A stretch of 38,328 bases of DNA, taken from assembly GCA_905612265.1 (NCBI GenBank), contig CAJQRI010000067.1:1-38328 (forward strand). Reading direction: 5' to 3'. The notes under the pieces were generated by a model that was given only the letters and a program-made list of their open reading frames with translations, was not told the DNA's origin and did no database searches. Position numbers and translations under genes: made by a program. Positions 17,582 through 25,057 of the stretch are shown piece after piece; positions within the stretch are counted from its first letter, which is position 1; each line of letters opens with the position of its first letter. The DNA comes from an uncultured Nitrospinota bacterium (GTDB taxonomy: Bacteria; Nitrospinota; Nitrospinia; Nitrospinales; VA-1).

Positions 17582-18463
17582 CTATTTTGTGGTGAATTTT
17601 TGAATATTGTCAACGGCCTCGGCAATAGCTTTGCCCGTAACAGAATCTTTAAACTCGCTATAAAAAAGGTTTCCCGATTGACTACGTGACACGCGAGTGT
17701 CAAAGGGGATCTTGCCAATATAGGGGATATCTTTTCTCTCACTTAGTTTGTGCACGTCTTCCCCATCGAACAGTTTTCCTTCTTTATCGCAATGGGGACA
17801 AACATAGGTAGCCATATTTTCGATCAACCCGATTATAGGCACGCCCATTTTGTTGTTCTTGGTGATTGACTTTGTGACAATATGCTGTGAAAGGGGCGAG
17901 GGGATAGTGATTTCAACCACTCCTGCCAGTTCGGGGATCAATGAGCGGATGTTGTCAATGCGGTCACTTCCTGGAGGCATATCGATGAGAAGGTAGTCCA
18001 ACTCGCCCCAATTAGTGTCTGCAAGCAGTTCACGGATGGCTGTAGACTCCATAGTACTGACCCATACGGCTGTGGCATCGGCTTCTTCTGTCCACATCAC
18101 CGGAGTGTCGGCGGTCTTCACCAACATATCCATAGACATGATGCGGATTCCCTGATGCCCGATTCCGGGCTCTAGTCCATTATCCCTCATTTCCAGTTGA
18201 ACATCGTTGCCGACCCCTAAAAGGTGGCCGATGCTGGGTCCGTTAAGGTCGGCATCGAGAATCCCGACTTTATTGCCTCGGTCTGCAAGGCAAGAGGCAA
18301 TATTAGCGGTGATAGAACTTTTGCCGACACCGCCTTTGCCGCTCATCAATGCGACTTTATATTTGATTTTATCGAGACGGGCTCTAAGCTTTGCGCCTAA
18401 TTGAACCACCTGCCCTACAATATCGGATCCACCATCACCTTCCAGATCCTCATACGTTTTCAT
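17582..18463 (-). CDS. Second Mrp/NBP35-like Fe-S carrier ATPase, lacking the MIP18 domain
   Basis: The 293-residue P-loop ATPase has deviant Walker A SGKGGVGKSS (about residues 41-50), then ILDADLNGPSIGHLLG and LLIDMPPGSDRI. A CPHC cysteine pair (TYVCPHCDKEG) corresponds to the cluster-binding CxxC of Mrp/NBP35. It has only a ~35-residue N-terminal extension instead of the MIP18 domain of the other Mrp at 15134. The usual GTGD of Mrp is replaced by GSDR. AAGGAG precedes the ATG with seven bases between. It leads a two-gene operon with the PCP_red-domain protein, parallel to the mrp-DUF971 pair that converges on it. It probably serves a different client protein, but that is inference. Confidence 0.9.
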   Translation of the reverse strand: MKTYEDLEGDGGSDIVGQVVQLGAKLRARLDKIKYKVALMSGKGGVGKSSITANIASCLADRGNKVGILDADLNGPSIGHLLGVGNDVQLEMRDNGLEPGIGHQGIRIMSMDMLVKTADTPVMWTEEADATAVWVSTMESTAIRELLADTNWGELDYLLIDMPPGSDRIDNIRSLIPELAGVVEITIPSPLSQHIVTKSITKNNKMGVPIIGLIENMATYVCPHCDKEGKLFDGEDVHKLSERKDIPYIGKIPFDTRVSRSQSGNLFYSEFKDSVTGKAIAEAVDNIQKFTTK

Positions 18464-18631
18464 AAAAAAACTCCTTAATTACTCCGGATCTCTAAAAATT
18501 TCGGACTTTTGATTGTTGGAATTCAATCGGCCATTTTAAATTAAAAACTACTTATTTTAAAGGATTTATTGGGTTTCCAGTCAGAAAAAATGGAACTTGA
18601 GATATTTATTACCCGATTTGGTGGTTTTTGG

Positions 18632-18661
18632 TTGACCCTATAGGTTTAACTCATTTATCTT
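18632..18661 (+). promoter_or_regulatory. Possible promoter of the HelD-like helicase gene
   Basis: TTGACC (five of six) is separated by 18 bases from TATCTT (four of six), about 56 bases before the helicase ATG, in the 253-base divergent gap. The match is moderate and the T-rich surroundings raise the chance of coincidence. Confidence 0.3.
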
Positions 18662-18716
18662 GATAAGTTTAGCTCTTGTTAAATGCAAGGATTTTTTAAC
18701 CTTTGGAAGGTAAAGC

Positions 18717-20858
18717 ATGGCACTGACGGAAGAAGACAAGCAGTTGATCAAAGAGGAAGAGACATTACTGGAAAATACTTTAGAATCACTATGTCAACAG
18801 CTTCCCATTGTTCAGGCATCGAAAATTAGTGCTAATGCAGCGGCCCGCGAACTGACCAAGCAAGTAGTCAATGAATGGAATCACGAAGAAAGACAACCTC
18901 TGGTTTCGGATGAGGCTGTGGCTCACCGTATTTTGGATATACGCAAAAACAGCGATAAAGCTTTGTATGAATTGATTCAGGAACCTTATTTTGGCAGAGT
19001 TTGCACGAAGGAGGAAGACGGCAGTGAAGTGTCTTTCATGATCGGGAAAAAAAGTAATATTGAAGCGGGGATCGTGGATTGGCGAAATGGTCCCATCGCA
19101 GGATTATTTTTCAACTATAAGCAGGAAGAAGAATTCGACGAGGTCATCAATCAGCGCGAGCGTAGCGGTCACATTCAATTGCGCCGGTCTTACCGGGTTG
19201 AGAATGGCCAACTGGTTCAAATTGATACGCCCGAAGGAGTCTTCAGACGAAGCGAGGCGGGTTGGGAAAAACTCGATGTCGAGGATGAAATCGCTGCCCA
19301 TCGTTCAAGAGTTGCCGGGTCAACCGAAAAACGTCTGCCAAGCATTCTTTCTTTAATCACGAAGGAACAGTTTGAACTGATCACCAGTGACCCCGAACGA
19401 CCTGTAATTATTCAAGGTTCGGCGGGCTCGGGTAAAACAACCGTAGCTCTGCATCGGCTTGCATGGCTCCTGCACGAAAAAAATTCCTTCGCCAAAGCGC
19501 AAAACACCCGAGTGGTGGTGATGAACAAATCTTTGCAGATTTATGTCAGTGCGACTTTACCGTCTATGGGCATTGATGGGGTGCAAGCTTCAACCTTCAA
19601 CAGTTGGGCATTGTCCATCGTTGGCAAAGTGGTTCACGGGCGGCCTTTCTTTAAATTTCTTAATGTTCCCTCGTTTGTTGAGGAGATAAAGTTTTCTGAA
19701 GAAATTCTCAGTGCTCTTGAAGGCTGGGTGAAAAAACAGTACCAGTCTTTGAATGCCGAAGTGGAGCAGGTGTTTAAAAAATGGCCGGGCCAGATAAAAT
19801 CATGGAAGAAGACGGAAGGCACGGCACTGTTGCCTCGACTTAAAGACTTCGTTCATGATGTCAAAGGGTCTAGCTTGCCCAAATTTGACAAGGATAAATG
19901 CTTGGAGCTTCTGGAACGTAAAAGCTTCGACCTGGAAGATTATGTTCAGGATGTCTACAACTTGTTGTCAGACTCCGAGCACCTGAAAGCCCATCTTCCC
20001 CCCGATCCGAAACTGGACTCGAACTTGGATTACCTGAAAAGGTTGACGGAAAAAAATCGCGAGAAGAATAATCTGGATTATTTCGACATGTCTCTAGTTC
20101 TGCGTCTGATTCAGCTTAAACACGGTGGACTGCCGGATGGAACAGGTGGAGTGGAGACTCTCGATCATTTGGTGGTTGATGAAGCGCAAGATTTTGGTCC
20201 GGTTGAATTTGCCATCATGACGTCTGCGGTCAGTGATAAACGCCAGATGACCATTGTCGGTGATGTGGCGCAGAAAATTCTGTTGGCGAGGAAATTCATC
20301 GGCTGGAACAAAATCGTGGAAAATTTAGGAATGGAAGAGGATTCTATTATTCGTCTCGAAGTTTCCTTCCGTTGTACCGTTCCCATTATGACGTTGGCGC
20401 ATAAAGTGGCGGGAGACCCGAAAAAAGTTGAGGGAAGGGCGGGCGCTGAACCCGAATGGAAAAAATCTGGCGACAGGGAAAGCATGCTGGAGCATCTGGT
20501 GGAGTGGAGCAATCGTTTGGTCAAGGCCGACCCCTATAAACTCATTGCTATCATTTGTCGTTATCCGAAGCAGGCTATGGAACTCAAAGAGGAACTTGAA
20601 GAGTTTCTGTCAGGAGAAGTTCGTCTCGGGCACCGCGACCAGTTTTCTTTTGAACCCGGTATTATGGTGACCAATATTCATCAGGTTAAAGGTTTGGAGT
20701 TTGATTCCGTTGCCATGGTCGAACCTGATGAAGATAACTATCCCATTAGAAGAGAAGAAAGCCGCAACATGATTTATGTGGGCATCACCCGGACCCAGGA
20801 TGATCTGCTTTTGACAACGGTCAAACCCTATTCGCGAGTATTCTTCTATGATAAATAG
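18717..20858 (+). CDS. Superfamily I helicase, HelD/UvrD-like
   Basis: The 713-residue protein opens with a charged helical region (residues ~1-90). A segment like that of HelD proteins follows (PYFGRV, then IVDWRNGPIAGLFF). The SF1 motor shows Walker A IIQGSAGSGKTTVALHRLA (near residue 235), Walker B HLVVDEAQDF, motif III MTIVGDVAQKI, motif IV LEVSFRCTVPI, motif V VTNIHQVKGLEFD and motif VI NMIYVGITRTQDDLLL. All motor motifs are intact. HelD proteins of Gram-positive bacteria remove stalled RNA polymerase from DNA; whether this more distant form does so is unknown. It stands alone between divergent mrp2 and a structured RNA candidate. UvrD or Rep proper are less likely because of the N-terminal region and the GP-x-AGLFF block. 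Confidence 0.85.
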   Translation: MALTEEDKQLIKEEETLLENTLESLCQQLPIVQASKISANAAARELTKQVVNEWNHEERQPLVSDEAVAHRILDIRKNSDKALYELIQEPYFGRVCTKEEDGSEVSFMIGKKSNIEAGIVDWRNGPIAGLFFNYKQEEEFDEVINQRERSGHIQLRRSYRVENGQLVQIDTPEGVFRRSEAGWEKLDVEDEIAAHRSRVAGSTEKRLPSILSLITKEQFELITSDPERPVIIQGSAGSGKTTVALHRLAWLLHEKNSFAKAQNTRVVVMNKSLQIYVSATLPSMGIDGVQASTFNSWALSIVGKVVHGRPFFKFLNVPSFVEEIKFSEEILSALEGWVKKQYQSLNAEVEQVFKKWPGQIKSWKKTEGTALLPRLKDFVHDVKGSSLPKFDKDKCLELLERKSFDLEDYVQDVYNLLSDSEHLKAHLPPDPKLDSNLDYLKRLTEKNREKNNLDYFDMSLVLRLIQLKHGGLPDGTGGVETLDHLVVDEAQDFGPVEFAIMTSAVSDKRQMTIVGDVAQKILLARKFIGWNKIVENLGMEEDSIIRLEVSFRCTVPIMTLAHKVAGDPKKVEGRAGAEPEWKKSGDRESMLEHLVEWSNRLVKADPYKLIAIICRYPKQAMELKEELEEFLSGEVRLGHRDQFSFEPGIMVTNIHQVKGLEFDSVAMVEPDEDNYPIRREESRNMIYVGITRTQDDLLLTTVKPYSRVFFYDK

Positions 20859-20896
20859 AAATAATTATATTTCTTTAAAAAATGTTGCGAAATAGA

Positions 20897-21097
20897 GAAG
20901 GCGGACTATATTATTGTTGTAAGGGATTTGAGACCCACCTTATCGAAGGAGGTCGGTATAGAAGCTGATAGTCCACCTAAAAAGTATAGTAAAACCAAAT
21001 TGAAAGTTCGCATATAAATGTGAACGGTCCCACACTGATTGCAAGACGGGCCAAACAAAAGAGAAAAAACGCGTTGAGCAGGTGCAACGCGTTTTTT
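20897..21097 (+). ncRNA. Candidate structured RNA between helicase gene and truA
   Basis: The 200-base region has four helices in a row. The first is a long-range 11-bp stem, AGGCGGACTAT (20899-20909) with ATAGTCCACCT (20968-20978) and one C-A mismatch. Inside it GACC/GGTC and CCTT/AAGG stack with an ATCG loop. The second is GTTCGCAT/ATGTGAAC (21006-21025) with an ATAA loop. The third is GGTCC/GGGCC (21026-21052). The fourth is a perfect terminator stem (21064-21097). The inner loop side exposes AAGGAGGT. No ORF fits on the plus strand. It does not match SRP RNA, tmRNA or RNase P by motif, and 6S RNA is not supported. It could instead be a long 3'-UTR of the helicase mRNA or a truA leader. 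Confidence 0.4.
21064..21097. terminator. Strong bidirectional-type terminator before truA
   Basis: AAAAAACGCGTTG pairs perfectly with CAACGCGTTTTTT around an 8-base loop. The T-run is present on both strands, so it can stop transcription either way. It ends 20 bases before the truA ATG, so truA transcription must start within or very near it, or read through it. Confidence 0.88.
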
Positions 21098-21117
21098 ATT
21101 TATATGCATAGGGTGGA

Positions 21118-21855
21118 ATGGAAAAGAAATATCTTCTTTTAATAGAATATGAAGGCACCGCCTATCACGGCTGGCAAGTGCAGATAAACGCCATCACCAT
21201 TCAGGAAGTCGTGGAAAAATGTCTAAGTAGAATCCTCAATACTCGAACAACTGTTTTAAGTTCTGGCAGAACCGATGCCGGTGTGCATTCCGAAGGATTG
21301 CCGGCCCATTTTGTGACCGCATCAAAAATGTCAATGGGTGAGATGCAGCTTGCTCTTAACAGTCTTCTTCCGCACGATATTAGCATTAGAGAAGTGCGCG
21401 AGGTTCCGATGGCGTTCAATGCGCGTGGCTCTGCCAAGAGCAAACTTTATCGTTACACTATTTTAAATAGAGATTACCCTTCGGCGCTCAACTTCCGCCG
21501 TTCCTGGTTCGTCCCTCATGAACTGGATGTTACGGCCATGCAAAATGGAGCCAAATATTTGATGGGTGAACACGATTTCACATCGTTCCGCGCCGGTAAC
21601 TGCAATGCAAAATCTCCTGTCCGGACTATGAAGCGTGTCGAAATTTTAAGGCAGAGCGACTACGTGGTTTTCGAGTTTGAAGGCAAAGGATTCCTCAAAC
21701 ATATGGTGCGCAATTTTGTCGGAACTCTGATTTATGTCGGCAAGAAAAAAATCCCCGCAGAACAAGTAAAAACCATCCTTGAAACCTGCGATAGAAAAGT
21801 AGCAGGCCCCACCGCTCCGTCTCATGGCCTTTGCCTGATAAAAGTCGAGTATTAG
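21118..21855 (+). CDS. truA: tRNA pseudouridine(38-40) synthase
   Basis: TruA isomerises uridines 38-40 in the anticodon stem-loop of many tRNAs. The 245-residue protein is of normal length. It shows the N-terminal YEGTAYHGWQ block, the catalytic aspartate in SGRTDAGVHSEG, and the C-terminal FLKHMVRNFVGTLIYVG block. GGGTGG lies just before the ATG as a weak ribosome site. The strong terminator 20 bases upstream leaves little space for a normal promoter, which is odd. Its TAG stop interlocks with the TAA of the convergent glycosyltransferase gene. Confidence 0.96.
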   Translation: MEKKYLLLIEYEGTAYHGWQVQINAITIQEVVEKCLSRILNTRTTVLSSGRTDAGVHSEGLPAHFVTASKMSMGEMQLALNSLLPHDISIREVREVPMAFNARGSAKSKLYRYTILNRDYPSALNFRRSWFVPHELDVTAMQNGAKYLMGEHDFTSFRAGNCNAKSPVRTMKRVEILRQSDYVVFEFEGKGFLKHMVRNFVGTLIYVGKKKIPAEQVKTILETCDRKVAGPTAPSHGLCLIKVEY

Positions 21856-22613
21856 GCTTCTAACTTTTTTCCATTGGGATTGAAAATTCTAAAATGGCCC
21901 ATGCCACGTCTGGCCATGGCGTATTTCATTGCAGTTTGCATCACGCCTAATCCATAGGTGACGCTGCGGCTGAAGCTGATGGATGAGGCATCGTCGAAGT
22001 ACAGGGCAGGGCAGGAGACTTCCCCCACGTCAAATCCAAAATAAAGGGTCTGGCAAAGCATTTGGTTGTCGAACACGAAATCATCGGAGTTTTCCAGCAA
22101 TGGAATTGTCTCTAGCACTTTTCGGCTGAAGACTCGGTAGCCTGTGTGATACTCAGAAAGTTTTTGCTGGATGAGCAGGTTTTCCGACAGGGTTAAAATG
22201 CGGTTTGAAACATACTTATAGAGTGGCATTCCCCCCATCATGGCTTTATTCCCCAAAATTCTAGAGCCAATTATGGCATCAAAAAGCCCTTCTGTTATCA
22301 TTGATGCCATAGGTAGTATCAGTTTTGGCGTATATTGGTAGTCGGGGTGCAACATGATAACGATATCGGCTCCGCTCTTAAGAGCGGCCTGATAGCAGGT
22401 CTTTTGATTTCCTCCATAGCCTTTATTTACAGTGTGGACAAAAGTTTTGATATCCAGTTCTCGTGATATTTTGACGGTTTCATCTGTACTTGCATCATCA
22501 GTGAGGATGACATCATCGACAATATCTTTAGGAATTTCGTCGTAGGTTTTTTTTAGAGTTTTTTCGGCGTTGTAGGCCGGCATGACGACGCAGATGCGTT
22601 TGCCATTTAACAT
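21852..22613 (-). CDS. Family 2 glycosyltransferase (polyprenyl-phosphate sugar transferase-like)
   Basis: The 253-residue enzyme has the GT-A fold of GT2 proteins related to dolichyl-phosphate mannose synthase: CVVMPAYNAEKTL, DDVILTDDASTDET and the nucleotide-sugar loop NKGYGGNQKTC. The metal-binding segment reads VIMLHPDYQYTP, with HPD where many GT2 enzymes have DxD. A later block is HTGYRVFSRKVL. No C-terminal membrane helices are visible, so it is the soluble or peripherally bound form. It likely transfers a sugar from a nucleotide donor to a lipid carrier or glycan; donor and acceptor are unknown. It ends 4 bases inside truA and has its own promoter region in the gap shared with leuB. 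Confidence 0.86.
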   Translation of the reverse strand: MLNGKRICVVMPAYNAEKTLKKTYDEIPKDIVDDVILTDDASTDETVKISRELDIKTFVHTVNKGYGGNQKTCYQAALKSGADIVIMLHPDYQYTPKLILPMASMITEGLFDAIIGSRILGNKAMMGGMPLYKYVSNRILTLSENLLIQQKLSEYHTGYRVFSRKVLETIPLLENSDDFVFDNQMLCQTLYFGFDVGEVSCPALYFDDASSISFSRSVTYGLGVMQTAMKYAMARRGMGHFRIFNPNGKKLEA

Positions 22614-22683
22614 AGGCTTGGTGGCGGTGAGTGCTCGGTTATAGATTTAGTTTCAACGCGTTATGATAATGCAAAAATAAATA

Positions 22684-22711
22684 TTTACAACGAAATTTAT
22701 GCCCGTATACT
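22684..22711 (+). promoter_or_regulatory. Sigma70-type promoter of leuB-asd
   Basis: TTTACA (five of six) and TATACT (five of six) are 16 bases apart, about 112 bases before the leuB ATG, giving a ~105-nt leader. I see no clear leucine leader peptide or terminator in that leader. TTTAGGAG at ~22801 is the likely ribosome site, rather far from the ATG. Confidence 0.55.
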
Positions 22712-22822
22712 GCGACGAGCCTTCGCTGGCAATGCATAATCAACTTTGATCCGTAGAGATCTTTTTGTAAAAGGACCGGGGGTAGGGTGGACTATCCCTA
22801 TATTTAGGAGTTTGATTTAGAT

Positions 22823-23917
22823 ATGAAAACTGAACTTAATATCGCGGTATTTCCCGGTGACGGAATTGGCCCGGAAGTGGTCGAGGAAGCATTAAAAATC
22901 CTCAAAATCATCGAGTTAAAACTGGGTTTAAAGATAAGTCTCAATGAAGCACCGGTAGGTGGTGCTGGTTATGAAGCTACCGGACACCCTTTACCGGAAG
23001 CATCTTTGAAGGCAGCGCAAAATGCCGATGCGGTCTTGTTGGGCGCAGTCGGTGGCCCGAAATGGGAAAATATCGACTTTGCTCTGAGACCAGAACGAGC
23101 TTTGTTGGGGCTCCGCGCCAGCTTGGGACTCTATGCCAATCTTCGCCCTGCCAGTATTTTCCCGGCTTTGGTAGATTCATCCACGTTGAAGCGTGAAGTG
23201 GTTGAAGGGTTGGACCTTCTCGTCGTGCGTGAATTGACCGGCGGAATCTATTTTGGTGAGCCGCGTGGTATTGACACACTTGAAGATGGCACGCGAAGAG
23301 GATTCAATACCCTGGTTTATACGGAACCAGAAATCGTGCGTATTGCTCGCATTGCCTTTGATGTGGCCCGCAAGCGCAATAAGTCTGTTTGTTCTGTGGA
23401 TAAAGCCAATGTTCTGGAGGCCACGGGTTTCTGGCGTGAGGTTGTGACGAATTTGCATTCCGAATATTCGGATGTGAACCTCTCACATATGTATGTGGAT
23501 AACTGCGCCATGCAGTTGGTGAGGAACCCCAAACAATTTGATGTAATCCTGACGACCAATATGTTTGGTGATATTTTAAGTGATGAGGCATCCATGTTGA
23601 CAGGGTCCATAGGTATGTTGCCCTCTGCAAGTCTTGGGGAAAAGTATGCCATGTATGAACCAATTCATGGCAGTGCCCCGGATATTGCCGGTCAGGAACT
23701 GGCTAACCCATTGGCTACAATTTTGTCGGTAGGAATGATGTTTAAATATTCTCTGGATAGAGAAGAACCGAATACCTGGATTGAGGAAGCGGTTGAAGCG
23801 GTATTGGCAAAAGGAGTCCGCACCGCAGATATCATGTCTGATGGAATGAAGCAGGTGGGGACCAAAGAGATTGGTGATATGGTCGCTGAAGAGCTAGAGA
23901 AGAAGAATGTTGATTAA
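22823..23917 (+). CDS. leuB: 3-Isopropylmalate dehydrogenase
   Basis: LeuB oxidises and decarboxylates 3-isopropylmalate to 2-oxoisocaproate with NAD, the third committed step of leucine synthesis. The 364-residue product has [19 protein letters not shown] at the N-terminus. Substrate-binding arginines lie in [21 protein letters not shown] and [31 protein letters not shown] follows, and the metal site is [16 protein letters not shown]. The NAD-binding [13 protein letters not shown] marks it as LeuB rather than isocitrate or tartrate dehydrogenase. Its 3' end overlaps asd by 11 bases, so the two are translationally linked. Confidence 0.97.
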   Translation: MKTELNIAVFPGDGIGPEVVEEALKILKIIELKLGLKISLNEAPVGGAGYEATGHPLPEASLKAAQNADAVLLGAVGGPKWENIDFALRPERALLGLRASLGLYANLRPASIFPALVDSSTLKREVVEGLDLLVVRELTGGIYFGEPRGIDTLEDGTRRGFNTLVYTEPEIVRIARIAFDVARKRNKSVCSVDKANVLEATGFWREVVTNLHSEYSDVNLSHMYVDNCAMQLVRNPKQFDVILTTNMFGDILSDEASMLTGSIGMLPSASLGEKYAMYEPIHGSAPDIAGQELANPLATILSVGMMFKYSLDREEPNTWIEEAVEAVLAKGVRTADIMSDGMKQVGTKEIGDMVAEELEKKNVD

Positions 23918-24926
23918 GAAGGAACAATATAATGTGGCAGTGGCTGGTGCTACGGGTGCAGTAGGCAGAAAAATGTTCGAAATTCTTGCCGAGCGGGACT
24001 TCCCTGTCGCCAACCTGAAGGCACTGGCATCAGCCAGATCGGTAGGGCAAGCTCTTGATTTCAAGGGAAGCTCTGTTTTAGTTGAGGAGTTGACCGAAAG
24101 TTCATTTGATGGTGTTGATATTGCCCTGTTTTCGGCTGGGGCAAGCGTGAGCCGTCAGTTTGCTCCTTTTGCTGTGAAGTCGAGTTGCATAGTGATCGAT
24201 AACAGCAGTGCATTTCGTATGGAACCAAATATTCCACTTGTGGTGCCGGAAGTGAACCCGGATGCGATTGGCTCTGAACCCGGTATCATTGCTAACCCTA
24301 ATTGTTCGACCATTCAGATGGTCGTGGCGTTAAAGCCAATTCATGATAATTTCAAGATAAAACGGGTTGTGGTTTCCACTTACCAGTCCGTTTCCGGTTC
24401 CGGTCAAAAAGCTATTGATGAACTACAAACCCAGACTAAGAATCTACTGGGTGGAGAGACCATAAAAGCTAATGTTTATCCTCATCAGATAGCATTTAAC
24501 TGTCTGCCACATATAGATATTTTCTTGGAAAATGGCTACACGAAAGAAGAGATGAAGATGGTCGATGAAACCCGAAAAATCTTGGGGGATTCATCGATTC
24601 TGATCTCGCCCACCGCCGTTCGAGTGCCAGTATTTTATTGTCACTCTGAATCTGTAAATGTGGAAACTGAAAAGCCTATCAGTGCGAAAGAAATTAAAGA
24701 ACTTTTAGCCGGGAGTGATGGAATCAGAGTGGTTGATAATCCTAAAAATAATGAATATCCACTGGCAACGGATGGGGCTGACCAGGATGAGGTGCTTGTG
24801 GGTCGGATTCGCGATGATATTTCCTGTGAGAATGCCATCAACTTCTGGGTGGTATCTGACAACTTACGCAAAGGGGCGGCACTCAATGCCGTTCAAATTG
24901 CGGAGTATCTTATTCAAAGAGCCTAG
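23907..24926 (+). CDS. asd: Aspartate-semialdehyde dehydrogenase
   Basis: Asd reduces aspartyl phosphate to aspartate semialdehyde with NADPH, the branch point to lysine/diaminopimelate, threonine and methionine. The 339-residue protein has the Rossmann motif [12 protein letters not shown], the catalytic cysteine in [12 protein letters not shown], and the downstream blocks [20 protein letters not shown] and [12 protein letters not shown] with the active-site His. It matches the common Gram-positive/cyanobacterial-like form rather than the longer enterobacterial one. It overlaps leuB by 11 bases. A leuB-asd-truA cluster occurs elsewhere; here truA is close but separated by the glycosyltransferase. 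Confidence 0.97.
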   Translation: MLIKKEQYNVAVAGATGAVGRKMFEILAERDFPVANLKALASARSVGQALDFKGSSVLVEELTESSFDGVDIALFSAGASVSRQFAPFAVKSSCIVIDNSSAFRMEPNIPLVVPEVNPDAIGSEPGIIANPNCSTIQMVVALKPIHDNFKIKRVVVSTYQSVSGSGQKAIDELQTQTKNLLGGETIKANVYPHQIAFNCLPHIDIFLENGYTKEEMKMVDETRKILGDSSILISPTAVRVPVFYCHSESVNVETEKPISAKEIKELLAGSDGIRVVDNPKNNEYPLATDGADQDEVLVGRIRDDISCENAINFWVVSDNLRKGAALNAVQIAEYLIQRA

Positions 24927-24957
24927 GCCTGAATTTACTCTAAAACAGCTATCCTGC

Positions 24958-24986
24958 TTGACATTGATTTTCCATAAGTATATAAA
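24958..24986 (+). promoter_or_regulatory. Near-consensus sigma70 promoter of the coiled-coil repeat gene
   Basis: A perfect TTGACA, a 17-base spacer and TATAAA (five of six) lie 72 bases before the ATG at 25058. It is the best promoter in the window and suggests strong, independent expression of the repeat protein. Confidence 0.75.
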
Positions 24987-25057
24987 AACATAGTGCCTTA
25001 TGGTATCCGGTTGTTGCCGTTTGCCAAAAATTAATCCTCTTTGACCCAGGTTCTGTT

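Noticed and set aside
20946-20953. AAGGAGGT as the ribosome site of a small gene
   Set aside because: No ATG, GTG or TTG with a useful open frame follows at proper spacing; it is better explained as one arm of a hairpin.
20897-21097. Known housekeeping RNA (6S, SRP, tmRNA, RNase P)
   Set aside because: The conserved SRP GGAAGC-type loop, the tmRNA tRNA-like ends and RNase P core motifs are absent, and the helices do not form the single long hairpin of 6S.
20906-21109. Minus-strand 67-codon ORF across the RNA candidate
   Set aside because: It spans the terminator stem, has no ribosome site and no conserved motif.
23177-23663. Overlapping minus-strand ORFs inside leuB, one rich in Trp and His
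   Set aside because: They are complementary shadows of the conserved LeuB coding sequence.
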